Assembly (NCBI GenBank): GCA_016713585.1
Contig: JADJOV010000023.1
Location: 124,001 to 188,000, forward strand
Direction: 5' to 3'
Origin: Bdellovibrionales bacterium
Lineage (GTDB): Bacteria; Bdellovibrionota; Bdellovibrionia; Bdellovibrionales; Bdellovibrionaceae
Length of the DNA stretch: 64,000 bases
Shown here: positions 37,807 through 46,435 of the stretch, in pieces
Layout: every line of letters starts with the position of its first letter
Numbering within the stretch: the first letter of the stretch is position 1
Translations under genes and position numbers: made by a program
The notes under the pieces: model-generated
What the model saw: the letters and a program-made list of their open reading frames with translations, nothing else
Database searches by the model: none
Told to the model about the DNA's origin: nothing

Positions 37807-38592
37807 AGTCTTTACTAAATGTTTTTTTACTAATGCTTCTCATTAGCGCCCAAGCCCGAGCCTTTGAGCAAGGTTGTTCATTGCGACCAAACCAATTAAA
37901 TGAGTTCGGCAATAATTTGGTGACCTCATTTCATTCACAGAAAAAACCCTTGCCAGAGGGCCTCCTTTTGGAAACTTCATTTGAAGGAGAGTTTAGTAGC
38001 AAGGATGGTTTAAGGGCAACGGCTGATTTTGAAGGCTTCTTTCGACCGTCAGAGGATGAGTTTTTGTCGTTGACGCCCTTGCCGATTTTTGGACTTGATC
38101 TTTCGCGCGAGCGTATTGTTGTATATATTTGTGCCCACCTAGACCCTAATCCTAAAAACACTCACCTAACATTGTATTTTTTGCGAGGGTATCATTTGAG
38201 CTCTGTGAATTTTGCAAACTTTTGGGGAGACCTATTTCATAAAACCGAGTCTCAAAGTTGCCGCTATTCCAGCCTCCCTTTTTGGAACGAGCGTGATCAA
38301 GAGATACTTTTTGAAGCTTTTTAAATATATTCCATTTGCTTCCTCACTCTTTGATACCGCGGGGAGTGTGCAAAGATTTTTTGCCAACTTGTTCGGCGAC
38401 TTGACCGGACTCGGAGTCGAGCGAGTTGAAATGACCCCAGAGATCGTCACTGTTGCCTCTGGAGTGAATCTTGATTCACCAAGAAAGGTTAAGATTCAGA
38501 AAAGCTTCAAAATCGAAGATGGGTCTCCGCTCCCCGGAATCTCCGACCTCAATGAATTGATTGATGATCTGGGACTAGATCAAGGAAATTAG
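37803..38592 (+). CDS. Exported protein of unknown function (one apparent frameshift)
   Basis: About 262 aa joined. Signal peptide (VFLLMLLISAQARA), then FEQGCSLRPNQLNEF. The frame changes near 38220 within a TTTTGGGG run; the continuing frame reads FGETYFIKPSLKVAAIP and ends at 38592. Third gene of the exported-protein operon, overlapping its neighbour by 4 nt. No recognised domain. Lengths of the three genes (259, 311, about 262) are similar, but no clear mutual similarity was seen by eye. Confidence 0.7.
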
Positions 38593-38606
38593 AACGACAG
38601 TCATTA

Positions 38607-38875
38607 TCACAGACGCGTGAGCTTGCTCCCCACACGTTTAAGCAATCGACCCACCGTGAGATCATACTCTTCGAGCCTGAGCCCCCGAGAAGCTAACGCG
38701 AATAATCCACCCCCTATCAAAGAAGCAAGAATAAGACCGGCTGCTTTGTAGAGAAATGAATCGGCGCTCGTCGCCATAAAAATGAAACTTTGCAGCCTAA
38801 GTGCTAAGGGAATTCCACACACAATAAATTTCCCAGTTTGTATCACAAGCTTTTTCAGATCAAAGTGCGTGGTCC
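38607..38875 (-). pseudogene. murJ 3'-end fragment (duplicate)
   Basis: Encodes HFDLKKLVIQTGKF through RGLRLEEYDLTVGRLLKR, nearly identical to the last ~85 residues of the MurJ gene at 43776-45414. Nucleotide similarity runs over 38624-38874 against 43787-44037, the same length with about a dozen substitutions. Upstream of it the frame carries unrelated sequence, so this is a headless remnant. It marks the left edge of the accessory island. Confidence 0.88.
38624..38874. repeat. Left copy of 251-bp direct repeat (murJ 3' end)
   Basis: Matches 43787-44037 in the same orientation with no indels and about 95% identity by eye. Confidence 0.88.
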
Positions 38876-38959
38876 TCGACTGATCTGTTCCAAAGGAAAA
38901 AATCGGAACAGTGAATTTTTTCTCGAATGGAAAAATTTCTTCGCATCTGTTATGTTTAA

Positions 38960-39403
38960 CTAGATAACCATTTGATCCATTCGCCAAACATCTCGTTCCT
39001 CTGAAATCGAACAAAGCATCTTTTCAAAAGACTCACGCGCTTCGACGGAAAACTGATTGAAAGTAAAACTGTGCATCACGCAAAGGGACAAGTTGGCTGG
39101 AAGGTCCCTTGTCAACATCGGTAGTGCAGAGTTTGCATCTCCTTTGATGAGATTTACTGGATTGCTTTTCAATATCTGAATTGCTGATTTCAAACGTTCA
39201 ACTCGTTCCACTTGGTTCGGCCATACAAGTGATAGTGGCCACAACACTTCATCGGAATCATTCAAATCAATCGGATTGAGGTCAATACCAATGCGATTTT
39301 CGATCTTCGGAAGTTGACCTAATTGCAATCTTCCATTTTGGACTGCACATGAGATTTTCAATTTAGAGTTCGGACTTCCAATCTGCACCTTTAATTTCGC
39401 CAA
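38960..39403 (-). pseudogene. DUF2332-family fragment
   Basis: 147 codons matching the central part of DUF2332 proteins: IENRIGIDLNPIDLND, LWPLSLVWPNQVERVERLKSA, and CVMHSFTFNQ. The family is normally over 300 aa; both the N-terminal third and the C-terminal part are missing, and the ends run into a membrane-protein gene on one side and the murJ fragment on the other. Remnant produced by rearrangement. Confidence 0.65.
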
Positions 39404-39767
39404 GACCGATGTTTTTATTTTGTGATCTGGCTGAAGGCATGACTTTTAGTTTCACTAATAAATTCCAAATAGGTCGCGCAAGACCAATAGAAACAAATAG
39501 CATAGTACCGAAGCTGACATTGCCTATGATCGTTCTCACAATAAGGCCTTGTTCCAAATCCGAATTGAGATTGATCCACAAATACAGAATGGCCTTGAGA
39601 ATGAAATAGAATGTCCAAACCATCGTGAGAAGTCGAAAGAAAAAGGTTTTATCAATGGACTGTTCTTTTAATGTTCGACCTTGTTGTTCCGCGAATTGTT
39701 GAATCAGTGGCTTTGGCTGAAAGAGTGTGATCCCAAAAAAGAGGGCTATGCCCTTAATTTTTTCCAT
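39363..39767 (-). CDS. Small integral membrane protein (COG4648-like, uncertain)
   Basis: 134 aa with three hydrophobic stretches (IALFFGITLF, VWTFYFILKAILYLWINL, IGNVSFGTMLFVSIGLA). The segment TFFFRLLTMVWTFYFIL resembles the core of predicted membrane proteins of the COG4648 type. Possibly a truncated gene, since it overlaps the DUF2332 fragment by 41 nt and no operon partners of that family are present. Low confidence in family. Confidence 0.4.
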   Translation of the reverse strand: MEKIKGIALFFGITLFQPKPLIQQFAEQQGRTLKEQSIDKTFFFRLLTMVWTFYFILKAILYLWINLNSDLEQGLIVRTIIGNVSFGTMLFVSIGLARPIWNLLVKLKVMPSARSQNKNIGLGEIKGADWKSEL

Positions 39768-39976
39768 TCGGCAGTGAACTTAACAGGTTCCCCAAAAGAG
39801 TTCAATTATTATGATTCCCGCTGAACCTGTCACTTCGGCTTAAATAGTTCCACCCCACGTCCCATAACTTCCCTTGTTGGCCACCCCCGGCTTTCTTAAA
39901 TATTTTGTGGCTGGATTCTAGGTAAGCCCAAATGCTCTAACTGGCACCTCTGGTTCGAGTTAAATAAATTTGGCAA

Positions 39977-41110
39977 TCACCTTTTGCCGCTTTCCAAACG
40001 AAACAAATGGGTGGGCGGGGTTTCTTTGTTTCCATAAGAACCTTCAAAAATAACTTGAGGAATCACAAAATCTTCAGACAGTCTTGTCACAATATAAAAC
40101 TGCCCCACAGAATCAAAAACCACACTGATTCCATTTGATAACCCTCCCAGTCGCTCAAAAAAAAGAAATGATCGGTCCAAATTTGGCCTAGTCAACGTGC
40201 GAGTCTTAACGACATTTTGTTTTTCAACTTTGTCAAAGTCCTCGAGGACTTCGGAATCTTTCAAGAGGACGGCCCTGCAACCAGCAATAATAATCTGACC
40301 GCCCACTCTGGTTCTTCTGACCATCTTAGCTAATGCTTCCGTCATATTTGGCGTATAAGAAGGAATCCCAATATTGGAAATACTCAAGTCTGCTAAAGGA
40401 ATTTCCTCATCACGAATCTCTTCAAATTTTCTCCCCGTCAAAAATTTAACTCGGGGCAAGTCAGGTGCCGCTCGCTGCATCTCGTAAGTTATCGCAACAA
40501 TTCCGGGCTTTTGATTGGCTGGACGATCAAGAATCTCTTGCAATCTAACAACGTTCAAATATCTCCTCTGAACCTCCTCAAGTGGGACGTTCGATTCACT
40601 GAGCATCAATGGATCAATCGAGCCCGGCTCATCAACCACACCGCGTCTGGGGTGCCAAAATCTTCGAATGTACCAATTCAATTGCGAGGAATAGGGCCCC
40701 AAATTTGAGGTCTTAAAAACCTTCTTTGGGCTCAGATAGACTTGCTCAGAAAAGTGACCTTCACCAGAACCTAAGTCGGTAATAACATTAAGCCCATCCA
40801 TTTGGGAGATCTTCGTTAGAAGATCAAATGAACTTCCCGAAAACCTAGAAACATAGTCAAGCAAACCACGACTCGCTTCATAACGAACATCCCCTTTGGA
40901 AGGTTTCTTCCCACCCCGAGTCACTATGTCATCCTCTATGACAACAATGCCCTTTTTTGGCTCCAACGGAGCTTCAAATCCTAATGTGTTTGTTCCCGCC
41001 AGTTGAAGAAGGTGATGACAGTCAATCGCGGCGAAGGCTCCGGATGGCCTGGTAACCCCAAAACATACACTTAGAATCATAAAAAGATATGGCCTATTTT
41101 TATGGAGCAT
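39977..41110 (-). CDS. Exported SAM-methyltransferase-like protein
   Basis: 377 aa. N-terminal hydrophobic signal (PYLFMILSVCFGVTRPSGAFA) followed by a Rossmann-type segment with NVITDLGSGEGHFSEQV (about residue 112), a clear SAM-binding motif I. Later segments (IVAITYEMQRA, ADLSISNIGIPSY, ARMVRRTRVGGQIIIAG-like) fit a class I methyltransferase fold. A signal peptide on a methyltransferase-like protein is unusual because SAM is cytoplasmic; it may bind another ligand, or the hydrophobic stretch may be a membrane anchor. Confidence 0.65.
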   Translation of the reverse strand: MLHKNRPYLFMILSVCFGVTRPSGAFAAIDCHHLLQLAGTNTLGFEAPLEPKKGIVVIEDDIVTRGGKKPSKGDVRYEASRGLLDYVSRFSGSSFDLLTKISQMDGLNVITDLGSGEGHFSEQVYLSPKKVFKTSNLGPYSSQLNWYIRRFWHPRRGVVDEPGSIDPLMLSESNVPLEEVQRRYLNVVRLQEILDRPANQKPGIVAITYEMQRAAPDLPRVKFLTGRKFEEIRDEEIPLADLSISNIGIPSYTPNMTEALAKMVRRTRVGGQIIIAGCRAVLLKDSEVLEDFDKVEKQNVVKTRTLTRPNLDRSFLFFERLGGLSNGISVVFDSVGQFYIVTRLSEDFVIPQVIFEGSYGNKETPPTHLFRLESGKR

Positions 41111-41314
41111 AATAGTTCATGGCAATGCAAGGATTGTACCCTGTGGAAAGTCTCACACTTCAGGCAAATTGAATTGCCGCTCATGACACTGGGGCCTGCC
41201 GCAGCCTCTTCTTTGCCACAAAATTTCGAGGTGACGACAAATTCTGCGAAAGGTTCCTTGGAACCTTAAGAAAGGGTAGGTCGAAAAGTAGTCATCGACA
41301 AGTTCACCTTCTTT

Positions 41315-41962
41315 CTATTGCTGAGCACCCAAAAGAGCAAGGCACGATCCCTGACTCACTGGACGGCTGGAAACATAATGGGCCTCGAGATCAAACCCAA
41401 TACGTCTTTCTTTTTCTTCGGTATTTTTGTTCTGCGCTTCTTTTGCGTAGGCATGAACGGTTTGGTAAACAAAAGATTTTAAATCGAAAGTTCCCACCGA
41501 GGTAACAAAGTTTACTTGGGAAGCTTCAAAGTCGCTCATGATATAGCCCGGTCGCCGCCCACGATCTAAAAAAAGACGCGCCTCATTTGAGGTAGGCAAT
41601 AAGCTCTTTAGAAAACTACCCACGATCCTGTGACCATTCGCTTTCGCCTCCTTGAATAAATTCACGAATGGGCCCTGGCCCTGCCCCTCAGTGCTCGGAA
41701 AGTCATTGAGACTGAAATCAAAATGGATTTTAACGGATTCCTCAAGGCCTTGCTCATTGGTATAGCTGATTTTGAGTCCCCTATTAAAATAGGAAAGCTC
41801 TGCAACTCCCGATGGATTGAGAACCAAAACTGATTCCATTCCGGTCTCTGGATTCACCTCCATCTTGCTTCCAAGTTTGATAAAAATTGTTGAGGCGTGG
41901 GTCAATTGGACGAATAAGACACCAAAAAAAAGAATGGCCTGTCTTGAATATCTGTTTTTCAC
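41315..41962 (-). CDS. Exported protein of unknown function
   Basis: 215 aa with a signal peptide (AILFFGVLFVQLTHA). The mature part looks beta-rich at the start (TIFIKLGSKMEVN, LKISYTNEQG), with HFDFSLNDFPS and a C-terminal single cysteine. No family recognised. Lies within the island bounded by the murJ repeats; about 200 nt upstream of the methyltransferase-like gene. Confidence 0.6.
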   Translation of the reverse strand: MKNRYSRQAILFFGVLFVQLTHASTIFIKLGSKMEVNPETGMESVLVLNPSGVAELSYFNRGLKISYTNEQGLEESVKIHFDFSLNDFPSTEGQGQGPFVNLFKEAKANGHRIVGSFLKSLLPTSNEARLFLDRGRRPGYIMSDFEASQVNFVTSVGTFDLKSFVYQTVHAYAKEAQNKNTEEKERRIGFDLEAHYVSSRPVSQGSCLALLGAQQ

Positions 41963-42277
41963 TGACGAACTCCTTCAAGATTTAGCTGTGAACGCAGCTT
42001 AACAGCTTTCCTTTGCATTAAACATGCTGGGCAATCCCTATTTTTACGCCAGCGGCCCAAAGGAGCTACAGCGAAGCTCAGAGGCTTAAATAAGAAAAAT
42101 TTTTTGTTGGAATTCGAAAGAGATATAGTTCGAGGGTACTTAATTGAAAAAAGTACTGACAGGGGGCAGCCTAATTTGTCACCAAACCTTGAGAATGCCT
42201 TAAAAGCTGTCCAAGGTATTAGGCAATCAATCTGGCACATTTAATGAATGAGCTTTCAACTAAAGGAAGGTGAATCC

Positions 42278-42646
42278 ATGAAATCTTTAATAATTAAAAC
42301 ATTTTTTATTTTTTTCAGCTGCATCTCGTTTTCATATGCGGATTTGTGTCATACTATCAATCCGGGAACTAATCTGGTCAATCTTTCTTATAATGGTAAA
42401 AATTGGACTTGTTCGACTGGAACGAAAGGATATACCCCTCGGATTATAATGCCAATGACAATTGAGGTTATGCAAGAGTTGTCGGAATTACAAAAAAAGT
42501 GGTCGGAAATTAGATGTGAAATTGGACTTTCATCTGAACTAAGTCTACCAATTAGTACAAGTACGAACATACCATTTGGAAAAGTTAGTTCAGTCATAAA
42601 TGTCATCCAGGTTTTTAAAATTTCAAATTGTGATTATGCAAATTGA
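42278..42646 (+). CDS. Small exported Cys-containing protein
   Basis: 122 aa from ATG 42278 with an AAGGAAGG ribosome-binding site. Signal peptide IIKTFFIFFSCISFSYA, then four cysteines in the mature part (DLCHTI, WTCSTG, IRCEIG, SNCDYAN), possibly two disulfides. AT-rich relative to neighbours. Function unknown. Confidence 0.6.
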   Translation: MKSLIIKTFFIFFSCISFSYADLCHTINPGTNLVNLSYNGKNWTCSTGTKGYTPRIIMPMTIEVMQELSELQKKWSEIRCEIGLSSELSLPISTSTNIPFGKVSSVINVIQVFKISNCDYAN

Positions 42647-42662
42647 GATGAATAAGATTTAG

Positions 42663-42935
42663 AGATACATTGCAAGACCTCGCCATCTGCGAGGAGATGG
42701 CTCAACAAAGAAAAAGCGCATGACCTGGGCCCAGCTGCTCAAGCGAGTCTTCAAAATAGACATGGAAACCTACAATGTTTGCGGCGAAAAAATGGCTGTC
42801 ATCTCCGCAATCACTGATCCCGAGGTAATCCAAAAAATACCCACGGAGTTGTTCGATCAGATGGCTATGTCCGCTTTGCCAATAAATATTATCGAGTGGA
42901 CTCGACTCTCAAGAAACAAAGTGTCCTCATCATAG
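42663..42935 (+). pseudogene. IS91-family transposase C-terminal relic
   Basis: The frame reads RYIARPRHLRGDG and MTWAQLLKRVFKIDMET, then AVISAITDPEVIQKI, which is the C-terminal signature of IS91-like transposases (usually WAQLLKRVF-D-ETCPxCGG). The zinc-binding Cys-x-x-Cys is degenerate (YNVCGEK). Only about 90 codons remain; no HUH catalytic domain or element ends are seen. Confidence 0.7.
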
Positions 42936-43063
42936 GAAACTGGCCATTTTCGTACATTGAATCCCAAAAAATCAAAACCGTCACCAATACGGCTGATCTT
43001 TGTTTTGGCAGTTGAGAAATGACTCATCAGCAAACGAGGCAGAACGAATTGAAAGTTCGCAAT

Positions 43064-43390
43064 TTAGAAAGCAAAGACGGCTTGTAAGTGTTTTCTGATT
43101 GATGCCATTTCTACTTCTGAAGCCTTTCCAAGCCTTTCAATAAATCGCTCTTTGGAGACTGATCTAATATGCTCGATGCATGCTTGGCTTTTTTTGTCCA
43201 TGATGATCACATTGACCCTTGTGGGCCAGTCTTTAGTTGATGTAGTCAAGGGCACAACGATGATGGCCTGAAGGGCCGAGTTCATTGAATTCGGACTGAC
43301 TATAAGGCATGGCCTAATCCCATCCTGTTTACTGCCGCGCACAGGATAAAGTTTCACTTTCCAGATTTCACCAACGAGGAGTTTTGTCAT
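43064..43390 (-). CDS. mazF: MazF-family mRNA interferase toxin
   Basis: 108 aa, full length. MazF fold markers: GEIWKVKLYPVRGSKQDGIRPCLIVS at the N-terminus, AIIVVPLTTS, and IRSVSKERFIERLG. Cleaves mRNA at specific sites when free of antitoxin. Overlaps mazE by 23 nt. Sits in the island between the murJ repeats, where it may stabilise the segment by addiction. Confidence 0.9.
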   Translation of the reverse strand: MTKLLVGEIWKVKLYPVRGSKQDGIRPCLIVSPNSMNSALQAIIVVPLTTSTKDWPTRVNVIIMDKKSQACIEHIRSVSKERFIERLGKASEVEMASIRKHLQAVFAF

Positions 43391-43622
43391 TGTTGTCCTC
43401 TAAATCAGCATCAAGCCACCTTTGATCTTCGTCACTGAGTTTCGTGTTTTTAAAAGTCCATTGACTATGATGTGGCAAATGGGATCCAAGAACGACCATA
43501 TTCTCGCCGAGCGTCGTGACATCAATAATGTCACCCTCTGTGATATTTAAAGCCTCTTGAATTTCTTTAGGGAAGATAACCCCAAGTGAGTTTCCAACCC
43601 GTCTAATTTTCAGATGAGACAT
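43368..43622 (-). CDS. mazE: MazE-family antitoxin
   Basis: 84 aa. AbrB/MazE swapped-hairpin N-terminus (KIRRVGNSLGVIFPKEIQEAL, residues 5-25) with DVTTLGENMVVL, and an acidic C-terminal tail (DEDQRWLDADLEDNND) that would wrap the toxin. Preceded by a strong GGAGG site and an AT-rich repeat operator. Confidence 0.9.
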   Translation of the reverse strand: MSHLKIRRVGNSLGVIFPKEIQEALNITEGDIIDVTTLGENMVVLGSHLPHHSQWTFKNTKLSDEDQRWLDADLEDNNDKTPRW

Positions 43623-43640
43623 TCGTCACCTCCTCGGAGG

Positions 43641-43660
43641 ATTATAACATAAGTTATAAC
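43641..43660 (-). promoter_or_regulatory. mazEF promoter/operator
   Basis: On the minus strand two GTTATAA half-sites occur 12 nt apart, the second forming a TATAAT -10 box, about 20 nt before the mazE start. Likely MazE-binding autoregulatory site. Confidence 0.5.
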
Positions 43661-43775
43661 GGCAGACGAAGCTTACTTTAAAAAGTCTGACTGCAATTCG
43701 GATCTGTCTCAAACAGGGACACTTTGACCTGGCCACAGCTGGACTGATGTTAGACAAACAATATTCAATCACCTA

Positions 43776-45414
43776 TTAAGGAGGTCTGCTCCCCGCACGT
43801 TTAAGCAATCGACCTACAGTGAGATCATACTCTTCGAGCCTGAGCCCCCGAGAAACTAACGCGAATAATCCACCCCCTATCAAAGAAGCAAGAATAAGAC
43901 TTGCTGCTTTGTAGAAAAATGAATCGGCGCTCGTCGCCATAAAAAAGTAACTTTGCAGCCCAAGTGCTAAGGGAATTCCACACACAATAAATTTCCCGGT
44001 TTGTATCACAAGCTTTTTCAGATCAAAGTGAGTGGTCAACCAAGGCAGGCCCACCAGGAGCAACCCGAAATTAAGCCCCGCACTGAGGAGTGTCGACACA
44101 TTTAAACCCTGCAAACCATACTGAGCCATCAAATAAGGCGCGAGGATCAAATGCAATCCAAGACCAAGAGCAGAAACAAGCGCTGGGTACCAAGTATTTT
44201 TAACAGCAAAATAGAAAGGTCCAAGAATTCGCACACAGCTGGTGGGAATCATTGCAAAAGCATAAATCCACAAAACTTGACTCGCCTTGATTGAATCCCC
44301 TTCAGTGAAATGCCCACGTTGAAAAAGAATTTCTATAACGGGTCTCGCCAAAATGAAAAGGCCGATCGCACAGGCCATAGATAAATAAAGATTCAATCGC
44401 AAATAGAAATGTCCTGTCTGACTGTACTCGGCCCGATCTCCTCGAGCCCAAGAGCTTGACAGACTCGGCAAAAGCGCCGTGCCAAGGCTCACGGAAATGA
44501 GTGATAGAGGCAGCTCCAAGAGACGATCCGCCCAGTAAATATATGAAATCGCCCCCTCTCCAAGAGCACTCGCAAACCGCGTATTCACCACCAGGGTGAC
44601 CTGCATAAGACTCATCCCGAAGAGGCCAGGGACCATATTACGAAAAACACGCGCGATCTCAGGACTCCAGAGCTTCAAGGTGAGCTGAGGAGCATAGTTC
44701 ATCCTAACTAATTGAGGAATTAGCACAAGGGCTTGCAAGCCCCCACCAATCAAGACACCCCAAGCCAGACCATCCCCTGGTTGAGGAAACCAGGCACCAG
44801 GAATCATCGTCGAAACAATCATCGCAATATTAAAAAACAAAGGAGCCAGAGCCGCCCAGCCGAACTTTCCGAGGGCATTTAAAATCCCCATAAAGTAGGC
44901 AAAGCTTGAGATAAAGAAAACGAATCCAAACATAATACGAGTGAGTCTCAGGGTCAGTTCATACTTACCCGGAATTTGACGAAAACTTGCCTGATCAACC
45001 AGGATCCAAATAAAAAACTCTGGATAAAGCACACCAAAAAACTGTAATGGTCGAGAGAATCAGAAGTAAAAGCGTGTAGAAGCCATTGATAAAATTTCGA
45101 ACTCTGACACTTGGGCCTCCCTCTGAACTAATATCGGGAGCTTGGACCCTGAGATCTGTAAAAACAGGAATAAAGCTGACAGAGAGAGAACCTTCCCCAA
45201 GCAAGCGACGAAAAAAATTTGGAACCCGAAAGGCAGTAATCCAAGCATCGGTGACCATTCGATCGAAAAAATAGGCCAAAAGGGATTCCCTCACCAATCC
45301 CAGCCAACGGCTGGAAAAAGTTCCCAGGGACATAATCAGTGCCTGTCCCCCAACACTTCGGCCGCCAACCGCTTGCTTTTTCTCACCTTTACTTGGTTCT
45401 GAGCTTTGAGTCAT
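43776..45414 (-). CDS. murJ: Lipid II flippase MurJ (one apparent frameshift)
   Basis: About 545 aa, MviN/MurJ of the MOP superfamily with about 14 transmembrane helices. The N-terminal frame has FSSRWLGLVRESLLAYFFD and GEGSLSVSFIPVF; the frame changes near 45035 in a run of T and continues LYPEFFIWILVDQASF to the end. Flips lipid II for peptidoglycan synthesis. Its last ~250 bp is duplicated at 38624-38874. After KRAGS the tail is RPP, whereas the remnant copy ends SKLTRL, so either copy could carry the ancestral terminus. Confidence 0.9.
43787..44037. repeat. Right copy of 251-bp direct repeat (murJ 3' end)
   Basis: Same-orientation partner of 38624-38874, lying inside the full-length murJ gene. 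Confidence 0.88.
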
Positions 45415-45448
45415 GTTTTCCCTTTACCTATTTCCTTCAATCATTTTC

Positions 45449-45486
45449 GATCTCTTTGATCTTTTTTGATCTTTTTTGATCTCTTT
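45449..45486. repeat. Short tandem repeat in the murJ leader
   Basis: Four consecutive units of about 9-10 bp, GATCTTTTTT with C/T variation, in the divergent region between murJ and rpsT. On the murJ transcript strand it is a purine-rich AAAAAAGATC tract. Confidence 0.7.
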
Positions 45487-45638
45487 CAGTCTTTTTCTAT
45501 GTCTTTCAAACGCTTTTAGCTCCCCCAGATGTGCCTTTTTTGTGGGCATTTCGTGCTTTTTGGGAATCTTTTCTTGATTCCCTCCTCAACCTCATGCTAA
45601 GTGCTTATGTTCTTTGATCTTATTCTGGAGGAAAACCC

Positions 45639-45911
45639 TTGGCAAATCATAAGTCAGCTGCAAAAAGAGCCCGTCAAACTATTAAACGTCAAGCTGTGAA
45701 CGGAGGCCGTAAGAGTGCGGTCAGAACAGTTGAAAAAGGTCTCTTGAAAGCCCTTGCTGCAAAGGATACTTCAGTTCTTCCTGATCTTCTAAAAAAGTTC
45801 ATGAGCCAAATGTCAAAGGCCGCCCAAAAAGGTGCTTTCAAAAAAGAGACTGCTTCTCGCCGAATTGGACGAATTTCTGCCCGCGTTGCTCAACTGATCA
45901 GCGGGAAGTAG
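45639..45911 (+). CDS. rpsT: 30S ribosomal protein S20
   Basis: 90 aa. Starts with TTG preceded by GGAGGAAAACCC; the sequence ANHKSAAKRARQTIKRQ is the S20 N-terminus, and ASRRIGRISARVAQLI the conserved C-terminal helix. Binds 16S rRNA in the small subunit. A non-AUG start on rpsT is also found in E. coli (UUG), where it is needed for translational autoregulation, so the TTG may be functional. Divergent from murJ; its 3' end overlaps the convergent PilZ gene by 14 nt. Confidence 0.95.
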   Translation: MANHKSAAKRARQTIKRQAVNGGRKSAVRTVEKGLLKALAAKDTSVLPDLLKKFMSQMSKAAQKGAFKKETASRRIGRISARVAQLISGK

Positions 45912-46269
45912 AAATATTTTCCTGATCTGACTGTCGCGCCGAAACAAAGGTTCTAATTTGTCGCCGATGTCCAAATTGAAGCTGATCAAAGGAAATTCCA
46001 TGACTAACATGAGAAGGCCCCGCTTTGCTCGTCGATTTGACCACGGCCCGAACTGACACAAACTCTCCGTCAGGAATTTGAAAATTAACAACAATTTGTG
46101 AATCATTGTTCAAAACAAACTCAGTGTTGAGAGACATCCCGCCTTCACCTATTTCGCTTGTTTCAGCAATAAAGTACTTTCCTCGGCTCAGGACGCCAAC
46201 TCGCTGTACCAAGGGACGGCGGGGAAATTTACGACGGAAGTAGCCCTGATCCTGATAGCCTCGACTCAT
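45898..46269 (-). CDS. PilZ-domain protein
   Basis: 123 aa single PilZ domain: the basic N-terminal RRKFPRRP fits the RxxxR c-di-GMP motif and ETSEIGEGGMSLNT the (D/N)xSxxG motif. Also VSVRAVVKSTS and SHGISFDQL. Likely a c-di-GMP receptor. Its 5' end and upstream region (46230-46305) are duplicated imperfectly at 49287-49366. Confidence 0.8.
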   Translation of the reverse strand: MSRGYQDQGYFRRKFPRRPLVQRVGVLSRGKYFIAETSEIGEGGMSLNTEFVLNNDSQIVVNFQIPDGEFVSVRAVVKSTSKAGPSHVSHGISFDQLQFGHRRQIRTFVSARQSDQENISTSR

Positions 46270-46305
46270 AAAAGTGTTTCGGTAGTTGTTGACGTTTTAA
46301 TGAGT
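46230..46305. repeat. Copy 1 of ~76-bp imperfect direct repeat
   Basis: Covers the PilZ gene start and leader. It shares ACGACGGAAG, CCTCGACTCATAA and TTGACGTTTTAATGA with 49287-49366, about 80% identical by eye. The pair brackets the fibre gene. Confidence 0.7.
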
Positions 46306-46435
46306 CTTGTTTTTAAAACTGTCACAAAGTTAGACAAGGACGCGAAGAATCTCAATTTGCGTCGCAGAAACACCTCAAGATACCGCCCTGATCAGCCGAT
46401 TAATAAGGTTAACTAGGATTAAAGTCGGGAGACTT

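Noticed and set aside
41963..42240. Open plus-strand stretch (ending QSIWHI) before the small exported gene
   Set aside because: About 90 codons without any start codon or recognised motif; could be a remnant but cannot be supported.
38607..44037. murJ duplication as attL/attR of an integrative element
   Set aside because: No integrase or excisionase gene in the interval, and 251 bp is far longer than typical att cores; kept only as a duplication/recombination signature.
45449..45486. Tandem GATCTTTTTT units as a possible CRISPR or integron feature
   Set aside because: Units are contiguous without spacers and only four in number; a simple low-complexity repeat. No CRISPR array or cas gene was seen anywhere in the window.
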